A DNA stretch of 59,162 nucleotides from Verrucomicrobiota bacterium. Lineage in GTDB: Bacteria > Verrucomicrobiota > Kiritimatiellia > SS1-B-03-39 > UBA6053. A program made the position numbers and the translations under genes. Numbering within the stretch: the stretch's first letter is position 1; each line of letters opens with the position of its first letter. The notes under the pieces are model-generated. The model made no database searches. It worked only from the letters and a program-made list of their open reading frames with translations, and was not told the DNA's origin. Positions 7,536 through 16,829 of the stretch are shown here, in pieces. The stretch spans positions 1 to 59,162 of the forward strand of contig JAFIGC010000017.1 of NCBI GenBank assembly GCA_020831635.1, written 5' to 3'.

Positions 7536-7837
7536 TCTGGACCGAACCCGCGTTGCAGGATTTGGATGAGGTCGCCGAGTACATCGCCCTCGACGATCCC
7601 AGCGCTGCGGCCCGATATGTCCAGAGGGTTTTTGATTGCGTCGGGCGACTCGAAGTACACCCGAAATCAGGAAAGAAGCCGCCGGAACTCTCTCGATCAC
7701 CCTATCGGGAAGTCGTTGTTCCCCCCTGCCGCGTGTTCTACCGCGAAGAGGGAGACGCCGTCTACATCCTGTACGTGATGCGTTCGGAACGTCTGCTTCG
7801 GACATTCTTGCTTGAACAGAGGAACCGGGAGAAGTAG
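7523..7837 (+). CDS. Type II toxin, RelE/ParE family
   Basis: 104 residues. It opens with the family's W-T-E-P-A-L-Q-D-L-D-E helix, with A-R-Y-V-Q in helix 2 at about 33-37, and ends in strands around VFYREEGDAVYILYVMRSER. ParE toxins poison gyrase and RelE toxins cleave ribosome-bound mRNA. The conserved residues do not let me separate the two, although the 'EVAEYIALDDPSAA' helix hairpin leans towards ParE. It overlaps the antitoxin gene by 13 bases. Confidence 0.8.
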   Translation: MARLIWTEPALQDLDEVAEYIALDDPSAAARYVQRVFDCVGRLEVHPKSGKKPPELSRSPYREVVVPPCRVFYREEGDAVYILYVMRSERLLRTFLLEQRNREK

Positions 7838-7887
7838 CAACGGAGTTGCGGGAGTGGGGGGCTGTCGCATCGGCAGGTGACTCGAGC

Positions 7888-7957
7888 TCTGTAAAGCGGT
7901 TGCTTCGTTGCACTCGCTACCGCACTCCAAAGCGGCTTCGCCGCGCTGATTACTCCG
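7888..7957. repeat. Half REP-like unit (reverse arm only)
   Basis: Contains GCTTCGTTGCACTCGCTACC, then GCACTCCAAAGCGGCTTCGC, and ends in TTACTCCG. Its right edge supplies the stop codon (GGAGTAA on the minus strand) of the serine hydrolase gene. Confidence 0.8.
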
Positions 7958-9107
7958 CGCGCGACCTGGCTGCCAACAACTCCTTGAACATGTCGTTGAC
8001 CTTGTGCCTGCCGATTTCGTCAAATGGACTCCACGCTTCGCCGCGATAGACGTCGAACCAAACGATGATCAGGTCGTAATCGGGAATGAGGGCCATGACA
8101 AACTTGCCGCCATAGCCCATGACCAGGCGGGTGTTGGGTGGCGCGGCTTCCAGCAATCGGGTACCGTCCGGGGTCAGGTGATTGTGCCACCAGAAATATC
8201 CCAGACACCCCAAATGGTTCTTTTCGTCTTTACCGCCGCCCAGCGATTGGAGTCCGGGGATTTCCTCGGCGTCCACGCCGCGGGTGCGGGGCAGGTCCAT
8301 GGGCAGGGTTTTATCGAAGACGGCCTGCAGTCGATTTTCATCGATGATTTGCCTGTTTTCCCAGCGTCCGTTGCGGTGATGCAGCAGGCCAATGCGGGCC
8401 AGGTCGCGGGCGGAGATCCGCAACCGTCCCCTGGGGGTATTGCGATGAATGGCGGTAAAATGATGTTCCAATCCCATCCAGTCCCTGAAAACCTCGCTGT
8501 TCAGCACTTCGTCGTATTGCATGGGCTCGCGATCATACACCCGAAAAAACAAAATCCAGGCCAGAAGGCTGGTGGCATGGTCATTGTAGGCAAAACGCTC
8601 CCCGGGCGGCTCGCTTAACCCGTAGCCGGAGGTTTGGTTCAGGAGGTGACGAAAGGTGATGTCCCGGTCTTTGTGTCCCAAATCGGCGTTTAAGTCCATT
8701 AATTCGGGCACCCATTTGACCACCGGGTCGTCCAAAGAGTCGATGCGCCCTTCTTCAATCGCCCTGAGGGTCAGAAAGGTATAAAAAAACTTGGTGGCGG
8801 AGGCGGCATCATTGGGAAACGTGGTGTCGCCCCATTCGTAAATCAGCTTTCCGCCGTGGACAATGAGGCCGGTTCCCACGGACTTTTCGGAAAAGGCGTC
8901 CAATTTTGTAACGGAAAAGCCGACCGATTCGGGTGATTTCCACGCCCATGTCTTTTGTGGATACACCGGGCCGTCTTGTCGCCGACATCCTTTCCCCAAA
9001 GTCAGGGACGCGCACACTAAAAGGGCGCACATCAAAAAAAAGGACGTTTTTACCGGAAAAGCGGTAAACGCCGAACGCTTGTCTACAGAGTTCGGCGCGT
9101 GGTTCAC
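7950..9107 (-). CDS. Exported serine hydrolase, beta-lactamase/EstB family
   Basis: 385 residues. A hydrophobic segment at 22-38 looks like a signal peptide, possibly with a lipobox-like Cys at about 41. The catalytic SxxK motif is SATK at 103-106 and the tyrosine motif is F-A-Y-N-D with Y174. The later H-x-G-like region is around GYGGKFVMALIPDYD. The family (PF00144) includes class C beta-lactamases, DD-peptidases and esterases; the substrate is unknown. The GTG start lies one base after the FabB stop, so translation is probably coupled, but a later start is possible. The last codons and stop lie at the edge of a REP-like repeat. Confidence 0.75.
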   Translation of the reverse strand: MNHAPNSVDKRSAFTAFPVKTSFFLMCALLVCASLTLGKGCRRQDGPVYPQKTWAWKSPESVGFSVTKLDAFSEKSVGTGLIVHGGKLIYEWGDTTFPNDAASATKFFYTFLTLRAIEEGRIDSLDDPVVKWVPELMDLNADLGHKDRDITFRHLLNQTSGYGLSEPPGERFAYNDHATSLLAWILFFRVYDREPMQYDEVLNSEVFRDWMGLEHHFTAIHRNTPRGRLRISARDLARIGLLHHRNGRWENRQIIDENRLQAVFDKTLPMDLPRTRGVDAEEIPGLQSLGGGKDEKNHLGCLGYFWWHNHLTPDGTRLLEAAPPNTRLVMGYGGKFVMALIPDYDLIIVWFDVYRGEAWSPFDEIGRHKVNDMFKELLAARSRAE

Positions 9108-9108
9108 T

Positions 9109-10326
9109 TTAAGAAAATTTCCTCATCACCAAACTGGCGTTGGTCCCGCCAAAGCCGAAGCTGTTGCTCATGATGGTGGTCAGTCCGGCATTTTCCTCGG
9201 CTTTGCCCAGCACGATGGGAAGATTTCCGGCGGCAGGGTCAAGGGTTTCCACATGGGCGTTGGCGCAAATGAAGTCGTTTTGCATCATCAGCAAACAGTA
9301 TACGGCCTCGTTGGAACCGGCCGCGCCCAATGCGTGCCCGGTGAGGGATTTTGTGGAACTGATGCGGGGGCATTTGTCGCCAAAGACCTCTTGGAGGGCT
9401 CTCAACTCGGTGATGTCGCCGGCGGGGGTGCTGGTGCCGTGGGTGTTGATGTAATCGATGGGGGTGTCGCAGGTGTCCATGGCCATCTTCATGCAACGGA
9501 CCGCGCCTTCGCCGGAGGGAGCGACCATGTCGGCGCCGTCGGAAGTGGCGCCGTAGCCGACTAGTTCGCCGTAAATGGTGGCGCCGCGGGCCTTGGCGTG
9601 TTCGAGATCCTCGAGCACGAGCATGCTGCCGCCGCCGGAGATCACGAAGCCGTCGCGATTGACGTCGTAAGGGCGGGAAGCGGATTCCGGGGTGTCGTTG
9701 TAGCGGGAGCTGAGCGCGCCCATGGCATCGAACATGACCGTGGAGGCCCAGAAAAGTTCTTCCCCACCACCCGCAAAGACGATGTCCTGCTTGCCGGCCT
9801 GGATGAGCTCCATGCCGTTGCCAATGCAGTGGGCGCTGGTGGCGCAGGCGGAACTGATGCTGTAATTGTGCCCGCGGATTTTGAAGGCGGTGGCGAGGCA
9901 GGCGCTGTTGGTGCTGGACATGGTGCGGGGCACCATGTACGGACCCACGCGTTTTGCGCCCTTGTTGCGGGCCAAATCGATGGTGGCAGTGACATTGGCG
10001 GTGGACGTGCCGCCCGTGCCCGTAATCAGGCCGGTGCGTTCGTGGGACACCATCTCATCGGGCAAACCCGCGTGCTCGATGGCTTCCCGCAGGGCGATGT
10101 AGTTGTAGGCGGCGCCTTCTCCCATGAACCGCAGGAGCTTGCGGTCCACGTGGTCGGCCACATCCATGTTGATGGGGCCGTAGACGTGACTCCGAAAGCC
10201 CTTTTCCTTGTATTCTTCGGAAAAGCGTAATCCCGACTTTCCCGCACGCAGGGATTCCAGCACTTCGGCTTTGTTGTTTCCGATGCTACTGACAATTCCA
10301 TAACCGGTGATAACGACTCTACGCAT
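9109..10326 (-). CDS. fabB: Beta-ketoacyl-ACP synthase I
   Basis: 405 residues. The catalytic Cys is C161 in SSACATSAH. The two active-site histidines lie in [11 protein letters not shown] (about 296) and [10 protein letters not shown] (about 331), nearly the E. coli FabB numbering. The C-terminal [13 protein letters not shown] signature is intact. The enzyme condenses malonyl-ACP with acyl-ACP during fatty-acid elongation. The ATG at 10326 was chosen for MRRVVITG and the GGAG site before it; the longer frame adds unrelated sequence. FabF cannot be fully excluded, but the sequence reads closer to FabB. Confidence 0.88.
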   Translation of the reverse strand: MRRVVITGYGIVSSIGNNKAEVLESLRAGKSGLRFSEEYKEKGFRSHVYGPINMDVADHVDRKLLRFMGEGAAYNYIALREAIEHAGLPDEMVSHERTGLITGTGGTSTANVTATIDLARNKGAKRVGPYMVPRTMSSTNSACLATAFKIRGHNYSISSACATSAHCIGNGMELIQAGKQDIVFAGGGEELFWASTVMFDAMGALSSRYNDTPESASRPYDVNRDGFVISGGGSMLVLEDLEHAKARGATIYGELVGYGATSDGADMVAPSGEGAVRCMKMAMDTCDTPIDYINTHGTSTPAGDITELRALQEVFGDKCPRISSTKSLTGHALGAAGSNEAVYCLLMMQNDFICANAHVETLDPAAGNLPIVLGKAEENAGLTTIMSNSFGFGGTNASLVMRKFS

Positions 10327-10566
10327 GTTTGGGTCTCCAAAAACTTGTAACGATAAATAAAGGGGTTGGCCAAGCCTCAATTAACAGGTTTCAAGGGCTT
10401 TCGTCCATCGAAAAACGTTTCTTTTTCATATGGACCGCGTCCCCGGGTTTGACCGAAGCCCCTCCTCATGTTACATGGAAGCTCGATTTTGACTTCATTT
10501 TTGGCGTTCATCCGACCGGTGTGCGCCGTCTTTTCCCTGTTTTTACCCCCAAACCCCTTCAATTTC

Positions 10567-11793
10567 ATGGCACGCATCAACCCCTCCTACCGACGTCTCA
10601 CCGCGGGATACCTGTTTCCCGAAATCGCCCGCCGCACCCGCGAGTTTCAGGCGGAAACCCCCGGCGCGAACATTTTGCGCCTCGGCATTGGCGACACCAC
10701 CGAACCGCTGGCCCCGGAAATCATTTCCGGCTTGCACGGGGCCGTGGACCGCCTGGCCTCCCGCGAAACCTACACCGGATACGGCGACAGCGAAGGTCAG
10801 GCCGCGCTGCGCGAAGCCATTGCCGCCCATTACCGCGCTTTGGGCGCCGACGTGCAGGCCGCCGACGTGTTCGTCAGCGATGGCGCCAAATCCGACAGCG
10901 CCAACATCCAATCGATTTTCGCCACCGACAACACCATCGCCGTTCAGGATCCCGCGTATCCCGTGTATGTCGATTCCAACGTGATCGCCGGACGCACGGG
11001 CCTGAAAAACGACCTGGGACAATACGAGGGGCTGGTGTACATGCCCTGCACCGCCAAAAACGGCTTTTTCCCGGAATTGCCCGCCGAAAAAGTGGACATC
11101 ATCTATATTTGCAGTCCCAACAATCCCACCGGCACCGTGGCCACCCGCGAGCAGTTGCAAGGATTCGTGGACTATGCCCGCAGCCACAAGGCCGTGATCT
11201 TTTTTGACAGCGCCTACGCCGATTTCATCACCGATCCTTCCCTGCCCCGGTCCATCTACGAGATCGAAGGGGCCCGCGAATGCGCGATCGAGATCAACAG
11301 CTTCTCCAAATCCGCCGGATTCACCGGGGTGCGGTTGGGCTGGACCCTGGTGCCCGCCGAATTGTCCGCCGAGAACAGCAAGCCCGGCGAATTGCAAAAA
11401 ATGTGGGCTCGCCACCAGAATACCTTTTTCAATGGCGCTTCCAACATCGTGCAGGCGGGTGGATTGGCCGCCCTGAGCGCCACCGGACGCGCCCAGACCT
11501 TGGAAATCGTGAATTATTACATGGAGAATGCCCGATTGATCCTCGATTGTCTGCAATCCCTCGGGATCACCACCTTCGGCGGGGTCAACGCGCCTTACGT
11601 GTGGATGAAAACCCCCGATGGCATGGGATCCTGGGACTTTTTCGACAAGCTCCTCCGGGAATGTCATGTGGTGGGCACCCCCGGCGCCGGCTTTGGACCC
11701 AGCGGCGAAGGGTATTTCCGCCTCAGCGCCTTCGGCCACCGCGAAAACATCGTGGCCGCCACCGAACGCATCCGCGACCAACTCGTGCGCTGA
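10567..11793 (+). CDS. dapL: LL-diaminopimelate aminotransferase
   Basis: 408 residues, matching DapL length. The N-terminus (INPSYRRLTAGYLFPEIARR) is characteristic. The PLP lysine lies in NSFSKSAGFTG, with the phosphate-binding Arg in GVRLGW just after. DapL converts tetrahydrodipicolinate directly to LL-diaminopimelate for lysine and peptidoglycan, the variant used by Chlamydiae and other PVC bacteria. The ATG at 10567 was chosen over a 33-codon longer frame whose extra residues do not fit the family. No clear ribosome site or lysine riboswitch was seen in the 240 bases upstream. Confidence 0.9.
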   Translation: MARINPSYRRLTAGYLFPEIARRTREFQAETPGANILRLGIGDTTEPLAPEIISGLHGAVDRLASRETYTGYGDSEGQAALREAIAAHYRALGADVQAADVFVSDGAKSDSANIQSIFATDNTIAVQDPAYPVYVDSNVIAGRTGLKNDLGQYEGLVYMPCTAKNGFFPELPAEKVDIIYICSPNNPTGTVATREQLQGFVDYARSHKAVIFFDSAYADFITDPSLPRSIYEIEGARECAIEINSFSKSAGFTGVRLGWTLVPAELSAENSKPGELQKMWARHQNTFFNGASNIVQAGGLAALSATGRAQTLEIVNYYMENARLILDCLQSLGITTFGGVNAPYVWMKTPDGMGSWDFFDKLLRECHVVGTPGAGFGPSGEGYFRLSAFGHRENIVAATERIRDQLVR

Positions 11794-11824
11794 GCGTTTT
11801 CCACCCTACTTCAGAAGGCCGTTC

Positions 11825-12247
11825 ATGAAAATCGCCAAAGAATTCCGCTGGGAAATGGGGCATCGCCTCCCCAATCACGACGGCGCCTGCCGAAACGTCC
11901 ACGGACATTCCTACCGCATGCAAGTGGAAGTCGAGGGCGATGTGAATCCCGAAACCGGGATGGTCATCGATTTCGGGGACATCTCCGCCAAAGTGAAACC
12001 ATTTCTCGCGGAACTGGACCATGCCTTTCTCTGTCAGGAAAGCGACACCGAAGTCCGCGAGTTGCTGGAGCGCATGGACTTGAAGCGGGTGATGATCCCC
12101 GTGCCCTCCACCGTGGAGAATATTTGCATGCTATTCATCGAGAAATTGCGCCCCGCCTTCGCCTGCGAACCCGAAGTCCGCGCCTTCACCGTCCGCATCT
12201 GGGAAACCGCCACCTCCGAAGCGGAAATCCGGGAAGTGTTGCGTTGA
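11825..12247 (+). CDS. queD: 6-carboxy-5,6,7,8-tetrahydropterin synthase (QueD / PTPS family)
   Basis: 140 residues. The zinc histidines are H13 (MGH), H26 and H28 (HGH), with the catalytic Cys at C22 between them. Further conserved parts are the D-F-G-D segment near 54, the LDH motif near 65, and P-S-T-V-E-N near 98. The family forms the pterin or deazaguanine precursor of queuosine from dihydroneopterin triphosphate. The Cys position favours the QueD type. It lies 31 bases after dapL. Other queuosine genes are not in the window. Confidence 0.85.
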   Translation: MKIAKEFRWEMGHRLPNHDGACRNVHGHSYRMQVEVEGDVNPETGMVIDFGDISAKVKPFLAELDHAFLCQESDTEVRELLERMDLKRVMIPVPSTVENICMLFIEKLRPAFACEPEVRAFTVRIWETATSEAEIREVLR

Positions 12248-12248
12248 A

Positions 12249-12923
12249 TAGAACCACTGATTACACTGATGTACACTGATCTTGGCTTTTGAGTGTATGT
12301 GAGAATTTTCCAATCATCTTTCGTAAACCTAATCCTAATCCTAATCGTAATCCTAATCGTAATCGAAATCATAACTTCCGTTCCAATCCACCGTATTTTT
12401 TGAACAGGAGAACGCAGAGGGAGCAGAGGGAAATGGTGGTGGATTTGCCTTTGCTCTCTTTGCTTGCTTCTGTTCAAATCCTTTTGGTTTTTTGAACAGA
12501 AGGTCGCGAAGGAAGCGAAGAATTTCAGTGGCGTTGCTACTATGCAAAGCCCCTTTTAGACTGGAAATGCGCGAAAACCCAGCCGGTATCCACAAATGGA
12601 CAAAGGCAAAGGCATCCCCCTTCGCCCCTGCCGATGCGGAGATCGGCGCTCCTGTCCCCGTGGCCCCGAAAAGTGAGATCTGTCCGAGCATCATTCGTAA
12701 TCGTAATCGTAATCCTAATCGGAATCCTATTCCTAATCAAAAACAGCTCGGAGATTACGATTACGAGTACGATTAAGATGATGAGAAGGAGTCTCATCCC
12801 TGTAAATTCCGGTGTTTTCCCGGTGGCGTTTCTGACCTCCGACCTCCAACCTCTGCCCTCTCTCCTTCTCTCCTTCTCTCCCTCTAGAACCAGCAACCAG
12901 CAACCAACAACCCTCAACTCCCT
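12249..12923. repeat. Repeat mosaic: hexanucleotide arrays plus several dispersed palindromes
   Basis: No gene is seen. The order is: 12249-12285, a CACTGAT-type repeat also found at 43803; 12326-12371, a (CCTAAT/CGTAAT)n array; 12400-12520, GAACAGGAG...GCAGAGG repeats, also near 47950; 12547-12590, the reverse of a motif at 26425-26475; 12619-12673, a GCGGAGATCGGCGCTCCTGT repeat, also near 21450; 12692-12738, a second hexamer array with an inverted copy at 12753-12777; and 12885-12920, a (GCAACCA)n-like tract, also at 58270-58328. Confidence 0.75.
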
Positions 12924-13727
12924 TTATCCCCGCCCATAAACCCGATAGCGGCGGCGGAATGCGGCTGCGGTGTGGCCGGTGTGCTTTTTGAATGCCCGGC
13001 AGAAATTTTCGGGATTGGCGTAACCCACTTCCGCAGCGATTTGCTTGATGGGATCGGGGGTGGTCACCAAACGGTGCCGCGCCGCCCGCATCCGCTGCTG
13101 GATGAGATATTGGTGCGGACTCATTTGCACGGTTTGTTTGAAGCGGGCCTGCAAATGCGAGGCGCTCATTTCCACCGACTCCGCCAAATCGGCAATCGTC
13201 AAATTGTGCATGAATCCCTTGTCGATCAGTGACATCACCGCCGACACCCGGGGCGTGATTTGATCTCGCTGGCTTTGACGTTGGTCTTGGTCCAGACGAA
13301 ATTGCAACTGGGCCCAAATCAAATTGCCCAGCAAATGGCGGTCCACGCTGGTGTGATGATAGGCGAACAGCATTTCCCGGCAAAAGCGGACGGCTTCGTC
13401 GGCATCGCGCCACTGGAAGGACCTCGGCCAGTCGTCGGCATCCGGTTGGGACTGAAAATGAAACGTGGCCGTGAGGCATTCGTAATGCGCGTCTTCCGGC
13501 GAACGGAAAATGGTGTGCGTGCCCGGTGGATGCGCGAACACCCAGCCGGGACCACAAATCGTTTCCCCGTCCGGCGCATAGACGCATCCCCGGGTAATCA
13601 CCTCAAAACAAAGCTCCTTGTCCGGGATATCACGGGGTTTGGGCGCACCGCCCCGTTGGCTGATAAAGAATCCCAAATGCAGGGGACGGGTTTTGTCGGG
13701 CTTAAATTGTTTTTTACCATGAATCAT
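12924..13727 (-). CDS. AraC-family transcriptional regulator
   Basis: 267 residues. An N-terminal cupin-like sensing half (about 10-150) carries GWVFAHPPGTHTIFRSPEDAHYE-type turns. A C-terminal double helix-turn-helix (about 165-265) carries LTIADLAESVEMSASHLQARFKQ and the second-helix signature IKQIAAEVGYANPENFCRAFKKHTG. It is divergent from an epimerase/oxidoreductase pair, which it probably controls in response to a sugar-like ligand. ATG 13727 was chosen; a TTG at 13739 is the alternative, and no good ribosome site is visible for either. Confidence 0.8.
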   Translation of the reverse strand: MIHGKKQFKPDKTRPLHLGFFISQRGGAPKPRDIPDKELCFEVITRGCVYAPDGETICGPGWVFAHPPGTHTIFRSPEDAHYECLTATFHFQSQPDADDWPRSFQWRDADEAVRFCREMLFAYHHTSVDRHLLGNLIWAQLQFRLDQDQRQSQRDQITPRVSAVMSLIDKGFMHNLTIADLAESVEMSASHLQARFKQTVQMSPHQYLIQQRMRAARHRLVTTPDPIKQIAAEVGYANPENFCRAFKKHTGHTAAAFRRRYRVYGRG

Positions 13728-13836
13728 CGTTTTGATCAATTCTTATGTTTGGACATTCGGCATATCAAGGTTTATGAATGGAAAACACGCAGTTTTTATC
13801 AACCCAACCCGAAACCAAATAGAACAGGATTCAATT

Positions 13837-14649
13837 ATGCCGGAAATCACCGTCCAACTTTACAGCGTTCGCGATCTCGCGAAACAGGATTACGAAGCCA
13901 CCATACGCGCCATTGCCGAGATCGGATTCCCCTGCGTTGAACCGGCCGGATATCCGGGCAGCACTCCCGAAGCCGCGTCCAAATTGTTCAAGGAACTGGG
14001 ACTGCGCGCCCCCTCCTGCCACGGCGGGCTTCCCGTGGGTGAAAACAAAAATCGGATCATCGAAGAAGCGTTGATGATGGGCCACGAAGCCGTCATCACC
14101 GGATGCCCCCCCAACTTCCGTGAGAACTACACTTCGCTGGACCGGGTACGCGCCTTGGCGGAACTCTATTGCGAAGCCGCCGAAAACGCCGCCCCGCACG
14201 GCATTCAAATTGGCTACCACAACCACGACTGGGACCTGGCCGAAGTCGAAGGCCAACGGGGCTATCGGGTCTTTCTGGATAACACCCCCGAAAGCGTACT
14301 TTGGGAAGCGGACATCTTCTGGGTGGCCAGGGCCGGACTCGATCCGGCTGAATTCATCCGGGAAATCGGTCCCCGGGGCAAGTTCTTGCACTTCAAGGAC
14401 GGCGTGGTCGGCGGCGGCGAAAATTTCCGGGAACTGGAAACCGCCGACGGCAAAATCATGGTCAGCGATGCCAAACCCTTCCTGCCCGCCGGGCGCGGTC
14501 AGGTGGACATGTTGGCCGCCGCCAAAGCCGCCACCCATGCCACTTATATCGGCGTCGAGTTGGACAGCTACCCCGGCGACATGATGGAAGCGGTCGCCGA
14601 GAGCTACCGCTACCTCACCGAACAAGGCATCGCCACCGGACGCAAATAA
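13837..14649 (+). CDS. Sugar phosphate isomerase/epimerase (xylose-isomerase-like TIM barrel)
   Basis: 270 residues. Metal-site elements are recognisable: QLYSVRD at 7-13, the GYHNHDWDL segment (about 126-134) with paired histidines, a D/E-W-D-like strand near 158, LHFKDG near 186-191, and a final GVELDS near 240. The architecture is that of IolE, hydroxypyruvate isomerase and 3-dehydroshikimate dehydratase relatives. The specific substrate is not readable. AGGA precedes the ATG. The downstream Gfo/Idh/MocA gene starts 22 bases later, and such pairs commonly oxidise and isomerise inositols or 3-keto-sugars. Confidence 0.8.
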   Translation: MPEITVQLYSVRDLAKQDYEATIRAIAEIGFPCVEPAGYPGSTPEAASKLFKELGLRAPSCHGGLPVGENKNRIIEEALMMGHEAVITGCPPNFRENYTSLDRVRALAELYCEAAENAAPHGIQIGYHNHDWDLAEVEGQRGYRVFLDNTPESVLWEADIFWVARAGLDPAEFIREIGPRGKFLHFKDGVVGGGENFRELETADGKIMVSDAKPFLPAGRGQVDMLAAAKAATHATYIGVELDSYPGDMMEAVAESYRYLTEQGIATGRK

Positions 14650-14671
14650 ATCAACTTTCAGGAAAACCCAC

Positions 14672-15781
14672 ATGAGTACCCCCAAAAAAATCAAAGTCGG
14701 CATCATCGGATGCGGCAACATTTCCCAAGCCTATTTCAATGGCGCCAAAACCTTTGAAGTCCTGGAAATCGTGTCCTGTGCGGACATCAATCCCGAAGCC
14801 GCCAAGGCCAAGGCCGAAGAGAACGGCTGCAAAGCCGAATCCGTGGAAGACCTGCTCGCCAATCCCGAAGTGGATCTGGTCATCAACCTCACCATCCCCG
14901 CCGTACACGCCGAAGTCAGCCAGCAGGCCCTCAAAGCCGACAAACACGTGCACTGCGAAAAGCCCCTCGCGGTGCATTTGAAGGACGCCAAGGCGGTGCT
15001 CGATCTGGCTGCCGAGAAAAACCTGCTCGTGGGCTGCGCCCCCGATACCTTCCTGGGCGCCGGGTTTCAAACCTGTCGCAAGCTCGTGGACGACGGCTGG
15101 CTGGGGCGCATCGTCGGCGGAACCGCCTTCATGATGGGACGCGGACCCGAGTCCTGGCATCCCAACCCCGCCTTTTTCTACGAAATTGGCGGCGGACCCA
15201 TGTTTGACATGGGCCCCTATTACATCACCGCCCTGATCCATTTGCTCGGTCCCGTCAAGCGCGTCAGCGCCATCACCAGCCGCGCCTTTGAGACCCGCAT
15301 TGCCACCTGCGCCGCGCAATTCGGCAAAGAACTGCCCGTTCAGGTGCCCACCCACAACGTGGGCGCGTTGGAATTTCACTGCGGCGCCGTCATCACCGTC
15401 ACCATCTCCTTTGACGTCTACAAACATCACCACAAACCCATCGAATTGTACGGCACCGAAGGATCCCTGCAATGTCCCGACCCGAACACCTTCGGCGGCC
15501 CCGTGGCCCTGTGGACCCCGACCGGCGGCGAATGGCAGGAACAAGCCTTCAGTCACCGCTACGCCAAAAACTTCCGCAGCATCGGCGCCGCCGACATGGC
15601 CATGGCCATCCTCTCCGGCGGCACCCACAAGCACCGCACCAGCGGAGAACTGGCCTATCACGCCCTCGAAGTCATGCACGCCTTTGAGAAATCCTCTCTC
15701 GACGGACAGCACGTACAGATCGAATCCAAGCCCCCGCAACCCGCGCCCCTGCCGCTCGGTCTCATCGAGGGACGCGTCTAA
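14672..15781 (+). CDS. Gfo/Idh/MocA-family NAD(P)-dependent oxidoreductase
   Basis: 369 residues. The dinucleotide motif is GIIGCGNIS at about 10-18 and the family signature is CEKPLAV at about 94-100. The substrate domain carries the catalytic region F-D-M-G-P-Y-Y-I-T, where Asp and Tyr stand in place of the common Asp-x-x-x-His. The family oxidises or reduces sugars and inositols. It is probably co-transcribed with the upstream epimerase and controlled by the divergent AraC regulator (inference). Confidence 0.82.
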   Translation: MSTPKKIKVGIIGCGNISQAYFNGAKTFEVLEIVSCADINPEAAKAKAEENGCKAESVEDLLANPEVDLVINLTIPAVHAEVSQQALKADKHVHCEKPLAVHLKDAKAVLDLAAEKNLLVGCAPDTFLGAGFQTCRKLVDDGWLGRIVGGTAFMMGRGPESWHPNPAFFYEIGGGPMFDMGPYYITALIHLLGPVKRVSAITSRAFETRIATCAAQFGKELPVQVPTHNVGALEFHCGAVITVTISFDVYKHHHKPIELYGTEGSLQCPDPNTFGGPVALWTPTGGEWQEQAFSHRYAKNFRSIGAADMAMAILSGGTHKHRTSGELAYHALEVMHAFEKSSLDGQHVQIESKPPQPAPLPLGLIEGRV

Positions 15782-15857
15782 CGCGGGGGCGGGGCCTCCC
15801 GCGCCGGAATCCTCATCCTTGGGCGGGAGTACCGCAGTTGGGCTCCGTCCGATCCGA

Positions 15858-15883
15858 CCGATCCGTCTGATCGGACGGATCGG
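15858..15883. repeat. Palindrome CCGATCCGTC-N6-GACGGATCGG
   Basis: A perfect 10-bp inverted repeat with a 6-base loop, ~75 bases after the oxidoreductase stop. A related GATC-type palindrome lies at 51329-51350 in the V-ATPase operon, so this is a dispersed family. It could also act as a terminator hairpin. Confidence 0.75.
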
Positions 15884-15936
15884 CTGTTGTACACAAATTT
15901 CCCGTGGCAATTTTCGGTTTTCCGCGAATGGCAGTG

Positions 15937-16077
15937 CGGTGGACATGCGACGCGGAGCGTCTTTGGAGTGCGTGTAGCGAGTGCAACGAAGCTACCGCTT
16001 TGCAGAGCCTTTTACTCCGCATACCGCACCCGTCACTCCGCACTCGAAAGCGGCTTCGCCGCGCTCGTGACTCCGGT
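15937..16077. repeat. REP-like bipartite element
   Basis: The forward arm has hairpin GACGCGGAGCGTC, TTTGGAGTGCGTGTAGCGAG and a GTAGC...GCTAC stem. The centre contains CACTCCGCA-type heptamers. The reverse arm is GCGGCTTCGCCGC, ending in GTGACTCCGG. Confidence 0.85.
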
Positions 16078-16087
16078 TCGGCACAAC

Positions 16088-16420
16088 CTGCCCCGGAGGG
16101 GCAACAGCGGTTAGCCCGGGGTCAGGGAGGAACGACCGCAGCCCCGGGTAGGAGACCGTACAATCCGAGCGCCCCGGAGGGGTGCAAGCAAAGCGGAGCC
16201 CATGTCCATTGCACCCCCGACACCCCCCGCGCTCGCACCCCTCCGGGGCACCCCAAATTTTTGCACACAACACCCGGGGCTGCGAAGCGCTGGCGCGCTC
16301 CTGACCCCGGGCTATCCGCTTTCACCCCTCCGGGGCGGGAGGGGGCAAAAATGCCGATGCACGCAAAATTACCCACACAAATTACCTGTTGCCACACAAA
16401 TTACCTGTTGCAATTTTCTT
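16088..16420. repeat. CCCCGGAGGGG palindromes and AAATTACCTGTTGC tandem repeat
   Basis: CCCCGGAGGGG occurs near 16091 and 16172, and its inverted form CCCCTCCGGGG near 16238 and 16325, with AGCCCGGGGTCAGG-type linkers in both orientations. From about 16376, CACACAAATTACCTGTTGC occurs twice in tandem. No gene is seen. Confidence 0.75.
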
Positions 16421-16435
16421 CCCGAAAAATTGGGA

Positions 16436-16612
16436 ATGCTATCGGATGAAGGTTTGGTCGAGCCGGAGCATCTGAAGGATCCTTTTACCGGGGAGAACTT
16501 CCTCCTTTTCAGGGATGGTGCGCAGTGGAGGCCCTACAGTGTCGGGAAAAACCTTCAGGATGACGGCGGGGTTGGCCCTGGAAAAGACCGCTTTGTCTTT
16601 GAAGTCGAGTAA
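16436..16612 (+). pseudogene. C-terminal remnant of a secretion-associated, prepilin-like protein
   Basis: 58 residues. The order DPFTGENF, YSVGKNLQDDGG and KDRFVFEVE matches the C-terminal pattern of planctomycete/verrucomicrobial proteins that end in a 'P-x-G-x-P-F ... YSvGpNg.DDGG ... D.vF' segment. No N-terminal part is present, and the region upstream is repeats. I read it as a fragment left after repeat-driven decay. The family recognition is from memory of the motif, not from a search. Confidence 0.45.
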
Positions 16613-16621
16613 ACGACAGCG

Positions 16622-16808
16622 TGGCGCGTGCGGTGGACATGCGACGCGGAGCGTCTTTGGAGTGCGTGTAGCGAGTGCAACGAAGCTACCGCTTTGCAGA
16701 GCCTTTGATCCCTGGCCGGGCCTTTTCCTTTGGCCGCGGGAAAAGCGGTAGCTTCGCGGCGCTCGCTACACGCACTCCAAAGCGGCTTCGCCGCGCTCCT
16801 TACTCCGG
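16622..16808. repeat. REP-like bipartite element
   Basis: Same architecture as 15937-16077, including the GACGCGGAGCGTC forward hairpin and the GCGGCTTCGCCGC reverse hairpin. Both copies are followed by TTCGGCACAAC.TGCCC, so flanking DNA was copied too. Confidence 0.85.
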
Positions 16809-16829
16809 TTCGGCACAACTTGCCCGTGG

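Noticed and set aside
10327-10566. Lysine riboswitch before dapL
   Set aside because: The spacer was checked for the conserved lysine-riboswitch core and none was recognisable.
16202-16435. N-terminal part of a 136-residue ORF
   Set aside because: The segment is translation of CCCCGGAGGGG and ACCTGTTGC repeats. Only the last 58 residues resemble a protein.
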